DNA of 64,000 nucleotides from Streptococcus halotolerans. Lineage in GTDB: Bacteria; Bacillota; Bacilli; Lactobacillales; Streptococcaceae. The position numbers and the translations under genes were made by a program. Below the pieces are notes generated by a model that was not told where the DNA came from, made no database searches, and saw only the letters and a list, made by a program, of their open reading frames with translations. Every line of letters starts with the position of its first letter. The stretch's first letter is position 1. This document shows positions 11,740-20,800 of this stretch, piece by piece. Location of the stretch: the NCBI RefSeq assembly GCF_001598035.1, contig NZ_CP014835.1:1051001-1115000 (forward strand). The letters run 5' to 3'.

Positions 11740-12732
11740 TTACAAAATATGTTCAAAAGCATTACGAACATCTGTCGGCCAAACGCTTGATTGAACTTCA
11801 CCGATATGTTGTTTACGAAGTAAAAACATTACCAAGCGAGACTGACCGATACCCCCTCCAATAGTCAATGGGAAATCACCATTGAGTAGTGATTGGTGCC
11901 AATCGTATTGCAGACGTTCTTCATCACCTGTAATGGCCACTTGTTTTTGAAGGGCTTCTTGGTCAACACGAATGCCCATAGAAGACAATTCAAAAGCTGC
12001 TCCGAGTTGATCATTCCAGACCAGAATGTCCCCATTTAAACCTTTGTAATTTCCTTCAGACGCTGATGTCCAGTCATCGTAGTCTGGCGCACGCCCATCA
12101 TGAGGTTGACCATCACTGAGTTCTCCGCCAATCCCAATCAAAAAGACAGCACGGTGTTTCTTAGTAATAGCATTTTCACGTTCTTTTGGAGTCATAAAAG
12201 GATACTCTTTGACCAAGTCTTCAGAGTGGACAAAAGTGATCTTTTTAGGAAGAATGGACTCAATGTCATAACGGGCTTCGACAGCCAACTCTGTCAATCG
12301 AATAGCCTTATAAATCTGCTCAACGGTTTCTTTCAAATAAGCTAAATTCCGCTGTCCACTGGGAATAACCTTTTCCCAATCCCATTGATCCACAAACACA
12401 GAATGGGTAGGGTCAAGGGAATCTTCGTCTGGTCGAAGAGCCTTCATATGGACAAAAAGCCCCTCACCTTCACCAAAGTTAAAGCGAGCCAGTGTGTGAC
12501 GTTTCCATTTAGCAAGAGAATGGACAACTTCATACTCATCGTCAGGAATCAATTTCACGTTAACACGAACCGCATTTTCAATACCGGATAAATTATCCTG
12601 CATGCCGTCTCCCACACGGCTTAAAATCGGACCTTGTACTTCAACAACATCAAGTTTATCCTTCAGATACTGCGTAAATGTATTTTTGACAAAAGAAATC
12701 TCTTCTTGTTGATGAATGAAACTTTTCTGCAT
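11740..12732 (-). CDS. asnA: AsnA, aspartate-ammonia ligase
   Basis: Ammonia-dependent asparagine synthetase, a class II aminoacyl-tRNA-synthetase-like fold; makes asparagine from aspartate, ATP and ammonia. The 330-residue length is normal. Family features seen include [50 protein letters not shown] and the C-terminal [23 protein letters not shown] lies 6-7 nt before ATG. It stands alone between two terminators. Confidence 0.96.
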   Translation of the reverse strand: MQKSFIHQQEEISFVKNTFTQYLKDKLDVVEVQGPILSRVGDGMQDNLSGIENAVRVNVKLIPDDEYEVVHSLAKWKRHTLARFNFGEGEGLFVHMKALRPDEDSLDPTHSVFVDQWDWEKVIPSGQRNLAYLKETVEQIYKAIRLTELAVEARYDIESILPKKITFVHSEDLVKEYPFMTPKERENAITKKHRAVFLIGIGGELSDGQPHDGRAPDYDDWTSASEGNYKGLNGDILVWNDQLGAAFELSSMGIRVDQEALQKQVAITGDEERLQYDWHQSLLNGDFPLTIGGGIGQSRLVMFLLRKQHIGEVQSSVWPTDVRNAFEHIL

Positions 12733-12812
12733 ACCATTCTCCTTACTTTTTTGATAATGAGAGTATTGTACTACTTTTCACGAAAAATATCATCAGAATT
12801 TTGACATTTAAC

Positions 12813-12843
12813 AAAAAAAGAGCTAATCATGCAGCTCTTTTTC
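12813..12843 (-). terminator. Terminator after the rhodanese gene
   Basis: A stem of AAAAAGAGCT with AGCTCTTTTT around an ~8-nt loop with T tails, just downstream of the rhodanese-like gene. It marks the end of the yqgQ-glcK-rhodanese operon. Confidence 0.8.
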
Positions 12844-12856
12844 CGAAAATACTTTA

Positions 12857-13231
12857 TTATTTTACCTTACCATCCCAGCCATCAAAGCCATTTTCCAATA
12901 CATAAACTCGCTCGAACCCTGCTTTTTTAAGTATATTGGCTACTCTAGGAATCAAAGCACCACGGTTGTCGTCATAGATGAGAACCGGTTTTTCTTTAGT
13001 CAAGGCTCCAAGTGATGCTTCAAATTGTTGAAAAGGAAAGTTACGTGCTCCCAGAATGTGTTTTTGATGGAAGCGACTAGGTTCACGAATATCAATCAGC
13101 TGACCAACTCGCATAAGCTGCGCAAATTCTGCATTATCCACAAAAGTTGCTGCTTTTTTCAAACGGAAATAATTCCAAGCAGAATAAGCAAGAATCACTA
13201 GGCTGACGGCAATTAAAATAATCCAAAACAT
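12857..13231 (-). CDS. Membrane-anchored rhodanese-like protein without catalytic cysteine
   Basis: A 124-residue protein with one N-terminal membrane anchor (FWIILIAVSLVILAYSAW) and a rhodanese fold (VGQLIDIREPSRFHQKHILGARNFPF, then VLIYDDNRGALIPRVA, then VLENGFDGWDGK). The active-site loop that normally begins with cysteine reads DDNRG, and the whole protein contains no cysteine, so sulfur transfer is not expected. It is the last gene of the yqgQ-glcK-rhodanese operon, 19 nt after glcK. Function unknown; possibly a phosphate- or partner-binding relic. Confidence 0.85.
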   Translation of the reverse strand: MFWIILIAVSLVILAYSAWNYFRLKKAATFVDNAEFAQLMRVGQLIDIREPSRFHQKHILGARNFPFQQFEASLGALTKEKPVLIYDDNRGALIPRVANILKKAGFERVYVLENGFDGWDGKVK

Positions 13232-13250
13232 TATTTACACAACCTCTTCC

Positions 13251-14216
13251 TTAGTTCTCAGTTCTTGCTAAGCTTGCTGCTCCAATAATTCCAGCATCAT
13301 TTCCCAACTCAGCCAATTTAATTTGCGTTGACTGACGGACTTGAGGGAAAGTGTACTTCTTAAAGTTAGCTTCGACACGGCTACGTAGGAATTCACCAGC
13401 TGCAGAAACACCTCCACCAATAACGATTGAATCAGGATTCAAAAGGTTGGCAATATTAGCAGCTGCTAGACCAAGATAGAAGCAGACTTTATCAACAACA
13501 CTATTGGCAAAGTTATCACCTTTTTGAGCTTCTTCAAAAATATCTTTACTTGACACATTCTCACCATTATCAATAGCTGCCTTAATAGGTGAGTCACCCT
13601 CATAGCCTTCTGCTAAACGGCGAGCCACACGAACCACACCGGTAGCTGAAGCAACCGTTTCAAGGCAGCCGATAGTGCCGCAAGTACACTCAAAACCAGT
13701 ATCAGGCTCAACAACCATGTGACCAATCTCACCACCAGCACCAGCGACACCATGGATAAGATTTCCATCAGCAATAACGCCACCACCGACGCCAGTTCCT
13801 AGTGTCACGAAAACCACATCTGGATGGTTAGCACCAGCACCTACCCAACGTTCCCCAAGAGCAGCAACGTTAGCATCATTATCAATGGCAAAAGCAATAC
13901 CGGTTTCTTTTTCGATAATAGAACCCACTTCTTGAGTTTCCTTCCAGTTAAGGTTAAAGGCTCCTGTAACCGTTTTTTTATCACGATCAACTGCACCAGG
14001 TGATCCCATGCCAATACCCACAAAATCCTCACTCGTTAGTCCATACAGGTCCAAACGGTGCTTGATTGAAGCCACAATATCTGGGACGATGTGTTTGCCA
14101 TCTTCAAGAACATTAGTTTCAATCGCCCATTTTTCTTGGACTTCTCCCGCTTCTGTCAAAATGCCAAATTTGATCGTTGTGCCACCAAGGTCAATACCTA
14201 ATAATTTTTTACTCAT
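13251..14216 (-). CDS. glcK: Glucokinase, ROK family
   Basis: A 321-residue ATP-dependent glucose kinase. Seen: N-terminal phosphate loop LLGIDLGGTTIKFG, the ROK signature with zinc ligands ECTCGTIGCLE at ~176, the catalytic segment DNDANVAALGE at ~105 and GGEIGHM. It supplies glucose-6-phosphate from internally released or non-PTS glucose. The start overlaps the yqgQ stop by 8 nt. A possible catabolite-control site lies upstream of yqgQ. Confidence 0.93.
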   Translation of the reverse strand: MSKKLLGIDLGGTTIKFGILTEAGEVQEKWAIETNVLEDGKHIVPDIVASIKHRLDLYGLTSEDFVGIGMGSPGAVDRDKKTVTGAFNLNWKETQEVGSIIEKETGIAFAIDNDANVAALGERWVGAGANHPDVVFVTLGTGVGGGVIADGNLIHGVAGAGGEIGHMVVEPDTGFECTCGTIGCLETVASATGVVRVARRLAEGYEGDSPIKAAIDNGENVSSKDIFEEAQKGDNFANSVVDKVCFYLGLAAANIANLLNPDSIVIGGGVSAAGEFLRSRVEANFKKYTFPQVRQSTQIKLAELGNDAGIIGAASLARTEN

Positions 14217-14421
14217 TTTTCGCTTCCTTTTCTAGTTCTAAACGGTGCTCTCGCCTTAAAACCAACTCAGCTTGCAAATATTGGTCGCGTGCAATCAGAC
14301 CATTATCATGGAGTCTAGCCAATTCTAATTTCATGAGTTCGATATCAAAAAGACGCTTGCCGACATAAACATATATCCCAAATTGTTTAAGTAATTGTTG
14401 AACATCGTAAAGAGTTTTCAT
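14209..14421 (-). CDS. yqgQ: YqgQ (DUF910) small protein
   Basis: A 70-residue helical protein of the YqgQ/DUF910 family, recognised by MKTLYDVQQLLKQFGIYVYVG and a charged C-terminal helix. These are nearly always encoded immediately before glucokinase in Firmicutes; the function is unknown. The N-terminus matches the family, so the ATG at 14421 is secure, yet there is no ribosome site: the 6 nt before it (TTTTCT) directly follow a -10 element. This suggests a leaderless mRNA. Confidence 0.88.
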   Translation of the reverse strand: MKTLYDVQQLLKQFGIYVYVGKRLFDIELMKLELARLHDNGLIARDQYLQAELVLRREHRLELEKEAKNE

Positions 14422-14427
14422 AGAAAA

Positions 14428-14456
14428 ATTTTAGCAAAATTAAGCATTTTTTTCAA
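14428..14456 (-). promoter_or_regulatory. Promoter of yqgQ-glcK, predicted leaderless
   Basis: On the minus strand TTGAAA (14451-14456), a 17-nt spacer and TAAAAT (14428-14433) form a good sigma-A promoter. The -10 ends 6 nt before the ATG, which puts the expected first transcribed base at or beside the start codon. Confidence 0.6.
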
Positions 14457-14463
14457 GCTTTTT

Positions 14464-14477
14464 TGCAATCGTTTGCA
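14464..14477 (-). promoter_or_regulatory. Possible CcpA (cre) site upstream of yqgQ-glcK
   Basis: TGCAATCGTTTGCA is a near-perfect palindrome with the central CG of cre sites. It differs from the usual consensus at the two W positions. It lies just upstream of the -35 of a glucose-kinase operon, which fits carbon control. Similarity only. Confidence 0.35.
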
Positions 14478-15289
14478 CTTTCGTTCGCCAAAAAATGGCT
14501 ACTAATTAACTCTCCTTTAAACGAACAACGAGAAGAATGTATTCACTTCAGCCATAAGGCATGTGTTTACCTGTCTAAAATTAGTCAAACAACGCTGTCT
14601 GTTAGGGAGTGATGCCTTATCCATCGTTGTACCTTTCGACAATCAAATCAGATCTAGTTAGATCGATTTGATAAACTTTGGGTCTATTCCACATCAGTGT
14701 CGCCCAGTCTGATTGTGATTGAGTATTGCAGCCAAATGAAAGACAAACCATACACTTGCAACATGAAAAGCAAGGCCATGAACTGCCAACTCTTTCTCCC
14801 TATTCGCCTAAGTTTAATACCATCAAGAAAACGTATGCTCACACTAAAAACGAAAACGACGATCGCAAGTAACTTCAACTAAGTCACATAGGATTGCCGC
14901 CCTGCATCGTCTCATTCAGATCATGTATTACCTCATAAAGCTTTATTTTAAAATAGAAAGTAAACTGTTGATTTTGCATACTTTTTTTGAAAAAACAGCT
15001 GATACTATCCTCTCAGGGAAGCGACATTAAACTTTTTTCTAAAAAAATCCCTTGCGGCACTAGACAAACGATAGAAAAACTACCTCAGAAAAGTACGACC
15101 ATTTGGTTATACCTTTCTTGAGGTAGTTTTGTTCTATTCTTATTTCACACGAGCATACAATCATCAAGAGATCAAGAAAACCATAACAAGCTTACACCTC
15201 TGAAATCGAGGAACAAGGCTCTGTCTTAAAGCGTGATGATATTATTGTCTACTTAGTAAGAAACCTCTCCTAAGAGCGCTCGCTCCTTC
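14478..15289. other. Non-coding tract between yqgQ and dpr
   Basis: About 800 bp without a convincing gene. Short open frames on both strands (for example around 14684-14882) have no ribosome site, no family resemblance and overlap each other, so they look like chance. The right half holds a large hairpin (15076-15130) that has a relative at 61731-61783. The composition resembles other decayed tracts in this window. Confidence 0.6.
15076..15130. repeat. Long hairpin element, copy 1
   Basis: AAAACTACCTCAGAAAAGTA pairs imperfectly with a downstream arm at 15109-15130 ending GAGGTAGTTTT, followed by GTTCTATTCTT. The same layout, including the internal AGAAAAGTA/TACCTTTCT and the trailing CTATTCTT, recurs at 61731-61783. 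It may act as a terminator for decayed neighbouring genes. Confidence 0.6.
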
Positions 15290-15751
15290 TTATAATCCAG
15301 TAGGACGACCAAGTTCTGCTTGTAACATCCATAATGTTTTTTGAACAGTATCCTGAGCATCTGAAAAAATGCCATTTGATGGATCGTCTCCTTCTTTGTC
15401 ACTGGCATCTAAACCTTCTTGGAAGAGGTCTGAAAGATAAGAATAAACATCAGCTAACTTCTCTAAACGTTCTGCCATAGATTTATCGTAAGATCCCACT
15501 TCTTCAGTTAATTTAGAATGGTCATCAAATTCTTTCAACGTAGAGTATGGGGCACCACCAATAGTGATTAAGCGCTCGCTCATAATATCAAGAATGTCAT
15601 TCAAGTCATCCATCAACTCATCCATTTTAGGATGTAAATGGAAAAAGCCAGGTCCGCGCATGTACCAGTGTGTTTGGTGAACAATTGATGCTGCTTTTGA
15701 AAGATCTGCAACGGCTTGATTAAGAACTGCTTGTGTTTTTTCGTATACCAT
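15290..15751 (-). CDS. dpr: Dpr, Dps-like iron-storage peroxide-resistance protein
   Basis: A 153-residue ferritin-like protein that assembles into a 12-mer, oxidises Fe2+ and stores it, protecting catalase-negative streptococci from peroxide. Seen: the ferroxidase-centre residues [26 protein letters not shown] (His and Asp/Glu ligands) and [11 protein letters not shown]. It is somewhat shorter at the N-terminus than the ~170-residue streptococcal Dprs, with no DNA-binding tail. RBS AAAGGAGG. The promoter has a PerR-type box between its -35 and -10. Confidence 0.93.
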   Translation of the reverse strand: MVYEKTQAVLNQAVADLSKAASIVHQTHWYMRGPGFFHLHPKMDELMDDLNDILDIMSERLITIGGAPYSTLKEFDDHSKLTEEVGSYDKSMAERLEKLADVYSYLSDLFQEGLDASDKEGDDPSNGIFSDAQDTVQKTLWMLQAELGRPTGL

Positions 15752-15782
15752 CTAAAAGGCCTCCTTTATTAGTTCTAACTCT

Positions 15783-15811
15783 ATTTTAGAATCATTCTAA
15801 ATAAAAGTCAA
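15783..15811 (-). promoter_or_regulatory. dpr promoter with PerR-type operator
   Basis: On the minus strand TTGACT (15806-15811), 17 nt, TAAAAT (15783-15788). The spacer carries TTAGAATGATTCTAA (15786-15800), a perfect 7-1-7 inverted repeat close to the PerR box TTATAATNATTATAA. PerR control of dpr is established in streptococci; binding here is inferred. Confidence 0.75.
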
Positions 15812-15830
15812 GCAAATAACTGTTTTTATT

Positions 15831-15838
15831 TTCGAATA
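15831..15838 (+). promoter_or_regulatory. Candidate competence (cin/com) box for comC/pilD
   Basis: TTCGAATA follows a T-rich stretch and differs by one base from the ComX (SigX) box TACGAATA. It ends 7 nt before the prepilin peptidase ATG. No sigma-A promoter is obvious, and this peptidase is a late competence gene in relatives. Confidence 0.55.
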
Positions 15839-15845
15839 ATAAAGT

Positions 15846-16499
15846 ATGACTATCTTAATCTTTTTTATCGGTGCTACACTCGGTTCTTTTATTGGACTGG
15901 TCCTTGACCGTTTTCCTGAACAATCCATTATCTCGCCTTCCAGTCACTGCTTTTCTTGCCATACCCGCCTAAAGTGGTATGATCTCCTTCCTATCCTCTC
16001 TCAACTGCTAAGCAAGAGTCGCTGTCGCTATTGTCAGACAAGGCTACCTATCCATTATGCGGTTATCGAAACAAGCTACGGTCTACTGGCCTTATTGCTT
16101 TTTTGGCAAATCCTAACTGCTAGTCAAGCTATGTTATTGGCGACCAGCATCTGTTTATCTCTTTACGATCTCAAATCACATTCCTTTCCTTTCATCATCT
16201 GGTTAATGGTTTTTCTTCCTATGGCAGTCACAAACCATTGGCAGCCTGTCACAACCGTTTTTATCCTTCTAGGGATTTTGGCAGATATCCAAGATATTAA
16301 AATGGGTAGCGGTGATTTTCTCTACCTTGCTCTACTCTCTTTAACAATGTCTTTTCAAGCTATTTTATGGATTATTCAAATAGCCTCACTTTTAGGGATT
16401 TTGATATTGATGACTAAAAAAGATAGAGAACTAGCATTTGTTCCCTACCTCAGTTTGTCTTATATGATTGTGTTAGTCTTCCATTACACCAGCTTGTAA
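15846..16499 (+). CDS. comC: Type 4 prepilin peptidase (competence pseudopilin processing)
   Basis: A 217-residue membrane aspartyl protease (A24) that cleaves and may N-methylate ComG pseudopilins. Seen: N-terminal segment IGATLGSFIGLVLDRFPEQ, the zinc-binding CFSC...CRYC pairs at ~35-60, the first catalytic aspartate in SLYDLKSHSFP and the second in the GSGDFLYL motif, with about six membrane segments. The only family-like start is 15846; there is no good ribosome site. Its 3' end overlaps the convergent ABC gene by 27 bp. Confidence 0.88.
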   Translation: MTILIFFIGATLGSFIGLVLDRFPEQSIISPSSHCFSCHTRLKWYDLLPILSQLLSKSRCRYCQTRLPIHYAVIETSYGLLALLLFWQILTASQAMLLATSICLSLYDLKSHSFPFIIWLMVFLPMAVTNHWQPVTTVFILLGILADIQDIKMGSGDFLYLALLSLTMSFQAILWIIQIASLLGILILMTKKDRELAFVPYLSLSYMIVLVFHYTSL

Positions 16500-18218
16500 T
16501 TGATACATTTTCTGGTAGGTCCCTCCAAGAGCAAGGAGTTCTTCGTGACGACCACTTTCAATGATACGACCTTTGTCTAAAACATAGATGCAATCTGCAT
16601 CTTGGATAGTTGATAAACGGTGAGCGATAGCAATGGTTGTTCGACCTTGTCGCATCTTCTCAAGAGAATGTTGCACTAAAATTTCAGTTTCAGAGTCAAT
16701 ATTGGCAGTGGCCTCATCTAAGATTAGCACTTTAGGTTGGGCGGCAACTGTTCTTGCAAATGCCAGAAGTTGGCGTTGACCTGTTGAAAAGCCAGAGCCG
16801 CGTTCAGCAACGGCGTGGTCGTATTGGTCTGGTAGTTTTTGAATAAAGTGGTCCGCATCTACAAACTCTGCCGCCGCTTTGATTTCTTCGTCTGTTAGAT
16901 CCTTATACATAGCAATATTGGATTTAATATCCCCATGGTATAAGAAAGGATCCTGTAAAACGAGACCAACATTATTTCTTAACTCATGAGCGGGGTAATT
17001 ACGAATGTCAATGCCATCAACTAACACTTGACCGGATTGAAACTCATAAAAACGCATGAAAACGTTAATAATTGACGATTTGCCAGAACCAGTCGGACCA
17101 ACAAAGGCAATGGTTTCCCCCTTGTTCACTTTAAAGGAAATATCCTTGAGAATCTGATGTTTCCCATCGTATGAGAAAGAAACATTCTTAAATTCAATAT
17201 TTCCGTCAATCATCTGAATATCCTGTGCATTCTGCTTAGGTTCATAGCCATTCTCATCAATGAGTTCGAAAACACGACTAGCAGATACCATGGAAGTCTG
17301 TAGGACCGAGAAATTTTGTGTCACTTCGATCAGCGGATCAAAGAGACGATTGATATATTGTATAAAGGCATACATCATACCTGCTGTAATACCAAGTTCA
17401 TTCCCTCGGTAGCCGAAGTAAGCCATCAAAACAGCGTAGGCCAAAAGTTTTAAAAGACTCATCGCTGGGCGCAAGAAGAGACTATCTAGCGACATTGACC
17501 GCCTTGAATACTCAAAATGCTGGTCGTTGATAGCATCGAATTCTTCTTGCAAGCGCACTTCTTGACCAAAAGCCTGGATGATGCGGATCCCTTCGATGCT
17601 TTCAGATAACTTGGAATTAATGTCGCTCAAAAAGGCACGTGTTTTAGCAATAATGACCACCGAACGCTTGCGGTAAAGATTTACCAAAATAAAGATAAGA
17701 GGTAAAAAGAGAACAACAAATCCTGTTAAACGCACATCCAGCGTTAGCATGGTGTAAAGCGTTACTGTAAAAATGAAAATGGCAGAAATAAAGCTAGATA
17801 GGATTCCTGAGAACATCTCGCTGACAGCTTCAGTATCATTGGTGATACGAGACACAATAGTACCTGCTGGTGTCTGATCAAAATAAGACATGCCTAATCT
17901 TTCCATGTTAGAAAAAGCATCGCGACGAATATCGCGTACAATACTATATGATACCCGCGCAAAGAAATAGTTCCCCAAATACTGAATAAGCGTCTGCAAA
18001 AGATACATACCATAATAACCAACCAAAACCATAACAGCAACACCTGTTACATTGGAAAGGTACTGGTCAATAAAATGCGAGGCAACTAAAGGGATCAAGC
18101 TCTTAACCACTGACGTTAGTAATAGTAAGACTAGGGCTAAGATTGTCCATAATTTATAAGGCTTCAAATAGCCGATTAATCGTTTAAAAACTTGCCATTG
18201 TTGACCTTTAGATGTCAT
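16473..18218 (-). CDS. ABC exporter, membrane-ATPase fusion, second half of heterodimer
   Basis: A 581-residue half-transporter: six membrane segments (~15-300), then a nucleotide-binding domain with Walker A GPTGSGKSS, Q-loop LVLQDPFLY, signature FSTGQRQ (differs from LSGGQ) and Walker B VLILDEATANID with the catalytic glutamate present. Its start overlaps the stop of the upstream partner by 11 nt. The pair forms a heterodimeric multidrug/lipid-type exporter; the substrate is unknown. Related pairs in streptococci include PatAB and SatAB, but I cannot assign it to either. Confidence 0.88.
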   Translation of the reverse strand: MTSKGQQWQVFKRLIGYLKPYKLWTILALVLLLLTSVVKSLIPLVASHFIDQYLSNVTGVAVMVLVGYYGMYLLQTLIQYLGNYFFARVSYSIVRDIRRDAFSNMERLGMSYFDQTPAGTIVSRITNDTEAVSEMFSGILSSFISAIFIFTVTLYTMLTLDVRLTGFVVLFLPLIFILVNLYRKRSVVIIAKTRAFLSDINSKLSESIEGIRIIQAFGQEVRLQEEFDAINDQHFEYSRRSMSLDSLFLRPAMSLLKLLAYAVLMAYFGYRGNELGITAGMMYAFIQYINRLFDPLIEVTQNFSVLQTSMVSASRVFELIDENGYEPKQNAQDIQMIDGNIEFKNVSFSYDGKHQILKDISFKVNKGETIAFVGPTGSGKSSIINVFMRFYEFQSGQVLVDGIDIRNYPAHELRNNVGLVLQDPFLYHGDIKSNIAMYKDLTDEEIKAAAEFVDADHFIQKLPDQYDHAVAERGSGFSTGQRQLLAFARTVAAQPKVLILDEATANIDSETEILVQHSLEKMRQGRTTIAIAHRLSTIQDADCIYVLDKGRIIESGRHEELLALGGTYQKMYQLQAGVMED

Positions 18219-19998
18219 ACCCCACCTCCTCTTCTACTGCTTCAGCTAATTGCTGGGATTCATAAGTTCTTGCATACCAACCCTTTTGTGCCAAGAGTTC
18301 TTCATGGTTTCCTCGCTCAATGATATGCCCATCTTGCATTACCAAGATAAGATCTGCATGTACGACTGCTGAGAGACGATGCGCAGAAATAATAGTTGTC
18401 TTATCCTGACGACTGGCTTTCAGATTTTCGATAATGCTGTGTTCTGTTCGAGCATCCACTGCTGATAGCGAATCATCTAAAATCAAAATCTCAGGATCCA
18501 AAATCATCGCACGACTCATGGCAATACGCTGTCTTTGACCGCCTGAAAGCGATACCCCTTTTTCTCCAATTAGAGTATCAAAGCCTTCTGGCATGGCCTT
18601 AATATCGTCGTAAACATGTGATAGTTGTGTGGCACGCTCTACTCTATCAATGCCTAATTTGATATCCCCAAAGCGGACATTATTGATAATACTTGTTGCA
18701 AATAACATTTGATCTTGGGGAACGTACCCTGTCAATCGACGCAGATCAGCTAAGTGATAATCCTTGATATTATTTCCATCCAAGATAATCCGACCTTCTG
18801 TCACGTCATGCTCTCGCAGAAGTAACTTGATGAGGGTTGTTTTACCTGAGCCCGTCTGACCAACTAAGCCTAAGGTTTGGCCTTTTTTCAAAGTGAAATG
18901 AATATCTTCTAAGGTTGTATAAGAAGCATCGTCATAATCAAAATGATTGATATCAAAGGTAATATCCCCGTTCTGGATACTAGGCAGAGGATTTTCTGGG
19001 TTTTGAACATCTGATTGTTGATTCAAGAGATGTTCGATACGATCGTAAGACACTGTCCCACGTTGTACCATATTAAACAAAAAACCAATCGCCATCAAAG
19101 GCCATACCAACATATCAAGGTAAGTAATAAAGGTCACCAAATTACCAACCGTAACCTGTCCTTTCGATACCATAACAGAACCCATGACCAAAGTAAGGGT
19201 GTAGGAGGCTCCAATAAACAAAAGAACTAGTGGATCAAAGAGAACATCGTATTTTTTAGTGTACATGTTCTTTTTAAAAGTCATTTCATTAGTCTCTTGG
19301 AATGACGCTAACTCTTCAGCTTGATAACCAAAAGACTTGGTTACTTTGATTCCTGAAACACTTTCTTGAACCTTGTTATTGAGTTCTGAGAAAGCTGCTT
19401 GGGATTGCCCAAAAGCTTTATGCGTTTTTCGGCCAAGTCGACTAGTGGCATAAGCCATGAATGGTAGGGGGATGATCGCCACTATGGTCATTTGCCATGA
19501 AATACTTAAAAACATGGTGAGAAGAGTCACTGCTGCTGTAACAGAGGCGTCAACAGCAGACATAACGCCACCACCTGCTAAACGTGTCAAAGCATTGATA
19601 TCATTGGTCGCATGAGCCATCAAGTCACCTGTCCGGTATTTTTGGTAAAAAGAAGGTGACATGCGTGTGAAATGCTCAAAAAGACGTGATCGCATAATTT
19701 GTCCTAGTCGGTAGGAAGTCCCTAAAATGTACATGCGCCAAACATATCGTAAAGCATACATACCCACCGCTGCTAAAACTAATAGAAAGAGATTCCACAA
19801 AAGTACCGTTTCTTCTAAGCTCTGCGTTGTAATATTATCAATGACCCTCCCCATAATCATTGGGGGAATTAAGTTGAGCACTGAAACCAACATCAAGGAA
19901 GTAATTCCAATCAGATAGGCTTTTTTCTCAAGCTTAAAAAACCATCCTAACCTAACCAAAATATTCTTTGGTCTATCTTTTTTCTCTGTATTATTCAT
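18208..19998 (-). CDS. ABC exporter, membrane-ATPase fusion, first half of heterodimer
   Basis: The start is placed at 19998 (MNNTEKKDRPK, 596 residues) because AAGGAGAG sits directly upstream; 22 earlier in-frame codons have no ribosome site. Six membrane segments (~35-310) are followed by an ATPase domain with Walker A GQTGSGKTT, signature LSGGQRQR and Walker B ILILDDSLSAVD. The catalytic glutamate after Walker B is an aspartate, so this subunit carries the degenerate ATP site typical of heterodimeric exporters. Translationally coupled to the downstream partner. Confidence 0.88.
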   Translation of the reverse strand: MNNTEKKDRPKNILVRLGWFFKLEKKAYLIGITSLMLVSVLNLIPPMIMGRVIDNITTQSLEETVLLWNLFLLVLAAVGMYALRYVWRMYILGTSYRLGQIMRSRLFEHFTRMSPSFYQKYRTGDLMAHATNDINALTRLAGGGVMSAVDASVTAAVTLLTMFLSISWQMTIVAIIPLPFMAYATSRLGRKTHKAFGQSQAAFSELNNKVQESVSGIKVTKSFGYQAEELASFQETNEMTFKKNMYTKKYDVLFDPLVLLFIGASYTLTLVMGSVMVSKGQVTVGNLVTFITYLDMLVWPLMAIGFLFNMVQRGTVSYDRIEHLLNQQSDVQNPENPLPSIQNGDITFDINHFDYDDASYTTLEDIHFTLKKGQTLGLVGQTGSGKTTLIKLLLREHDVTEGRIILDGNNIKDYHLADLRRLTGYVPQDQMLFATSIINNVRFGDIKLGIDRVERATQLSHVYDDIKAMPEGFDTLIGEKGVSLSGGQRQRIAMSRAMILDPEILILDDSLSAVDARTEHSIIENLKASRQDKTTIISAHRLSAVVHADLILVMQDGHIIERGNHEELLAQKGWYARTYESQQLAEAVEEEVGYDI

Positions 19999-20263
19999 AA
20001 CTCTCCTTTTCGTCCATAGGAAAAGGGAGTGGATTGAGCTCAATAATGTCGAGCATATGTCCACTTCCCATCTTTACGTTAGATTTGATTCTATTTAAGG
20101 AATCTTTCGACAAGTACTTCACGGTTTACTCAACAACAGCAGACAAAAGTAGCACAAATCCTTTTGATAACGATCACACCTTCTCTCGAGTGTAGGGGCT
20201 TAGTGAGAAGGAAGGCTCCTTTTACCATCATTATAGCCTTTTTAGTCATTAAATGTTAGCAAA

Positions 20264-20788
20264 TCAATCTATAGGATACTTGCTTGACAACCATTTTCGC
20301 TTTACCCACTTGACGGTAAGATAGGCTAAAAATACTCCCAAGGCATTTGTCCACAAATCATCCACTTCAAAAACGCGATTGACATCAAATAACAGGTCTA
20401 AAACAAGCTGGGTCGTTTCAATAAAGATACTCATCCCAAATCCCAACAGGAGAGATTTTTGTGGGGTTGACCATCTGTTCCAAAGCAGATGAACACAAAT
20501 CCCCAAAGGATAGAGTAAAAAAATATTGGCTACATTTTGCCCGACAACCCAAACTTTTTCTCGCAGTGTTTCCAACTCATTAAAAGTTACAAAAGAGTTA
20601 AAGGGAACAAGGAGTAATCTCAGGCGACCAAGATAAATGATATTAGGGGTGGTAACGCCAGATATTGATGATTGAGGCCCAAAACACATAACGCCAATTA
20701 ACCCTGCGTAAAGCACCAATGCCAGAAAAACAGGCTTACGATAGTTTTTATGCAATTGAGCTTTTTCGTTAAACACATTTCCTAACAC
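20264..20788 (-). CDS. VanZ-like membrane protein
   Basis: A 174-residue protein with four to five membrane segments and the VanZ-family motif NIFLLYPLGICVHLLW, then FGMSIFIETTQLVLD...RVFEVDDLWTNALGVFLAYL. Family members give low-level glycopeptide resistance in some backgrounds, but most chromosomal ones have no known role. It lies 12 nt after yutD. In related streptococci a VanZ-type gene also precedes this ABC pair. Confidence 0.82.
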   Translation of the reverse strand: MLGNVFNEKAQLHKNYRKPVFLALVLYAGLIGVMCFGPQSSISGVTTPNIIYLGRLRLLLVPFNSFVTFNELETLREKVWVVGQNVANIFLLYPLGICVHLLWNRWSTPQKSLLLGFGMSIFIETTQLVLDLLFDVNRVFEVDDLWTNALGVFLAYLTVKWVKRKWLSSKYPID

Positions 20789-20800
20789 TGTTCTATCACC

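Noticed and set aside
14684..14882. Two overlapping short frames, one on each strand, with some hydrophobic character.
   Set aside because: No ribosome site, no family resemblance, and they are mirror products of the same AT-rich DNA.
20789..20800. Missing rlmN between yutD and the VanZ-like gene, where some streptococci may carry it.
   Set aside because: Only a memory of gene order in relatives; rlmN may simply be elsewhere in the genome and the sequence here shows no scar.
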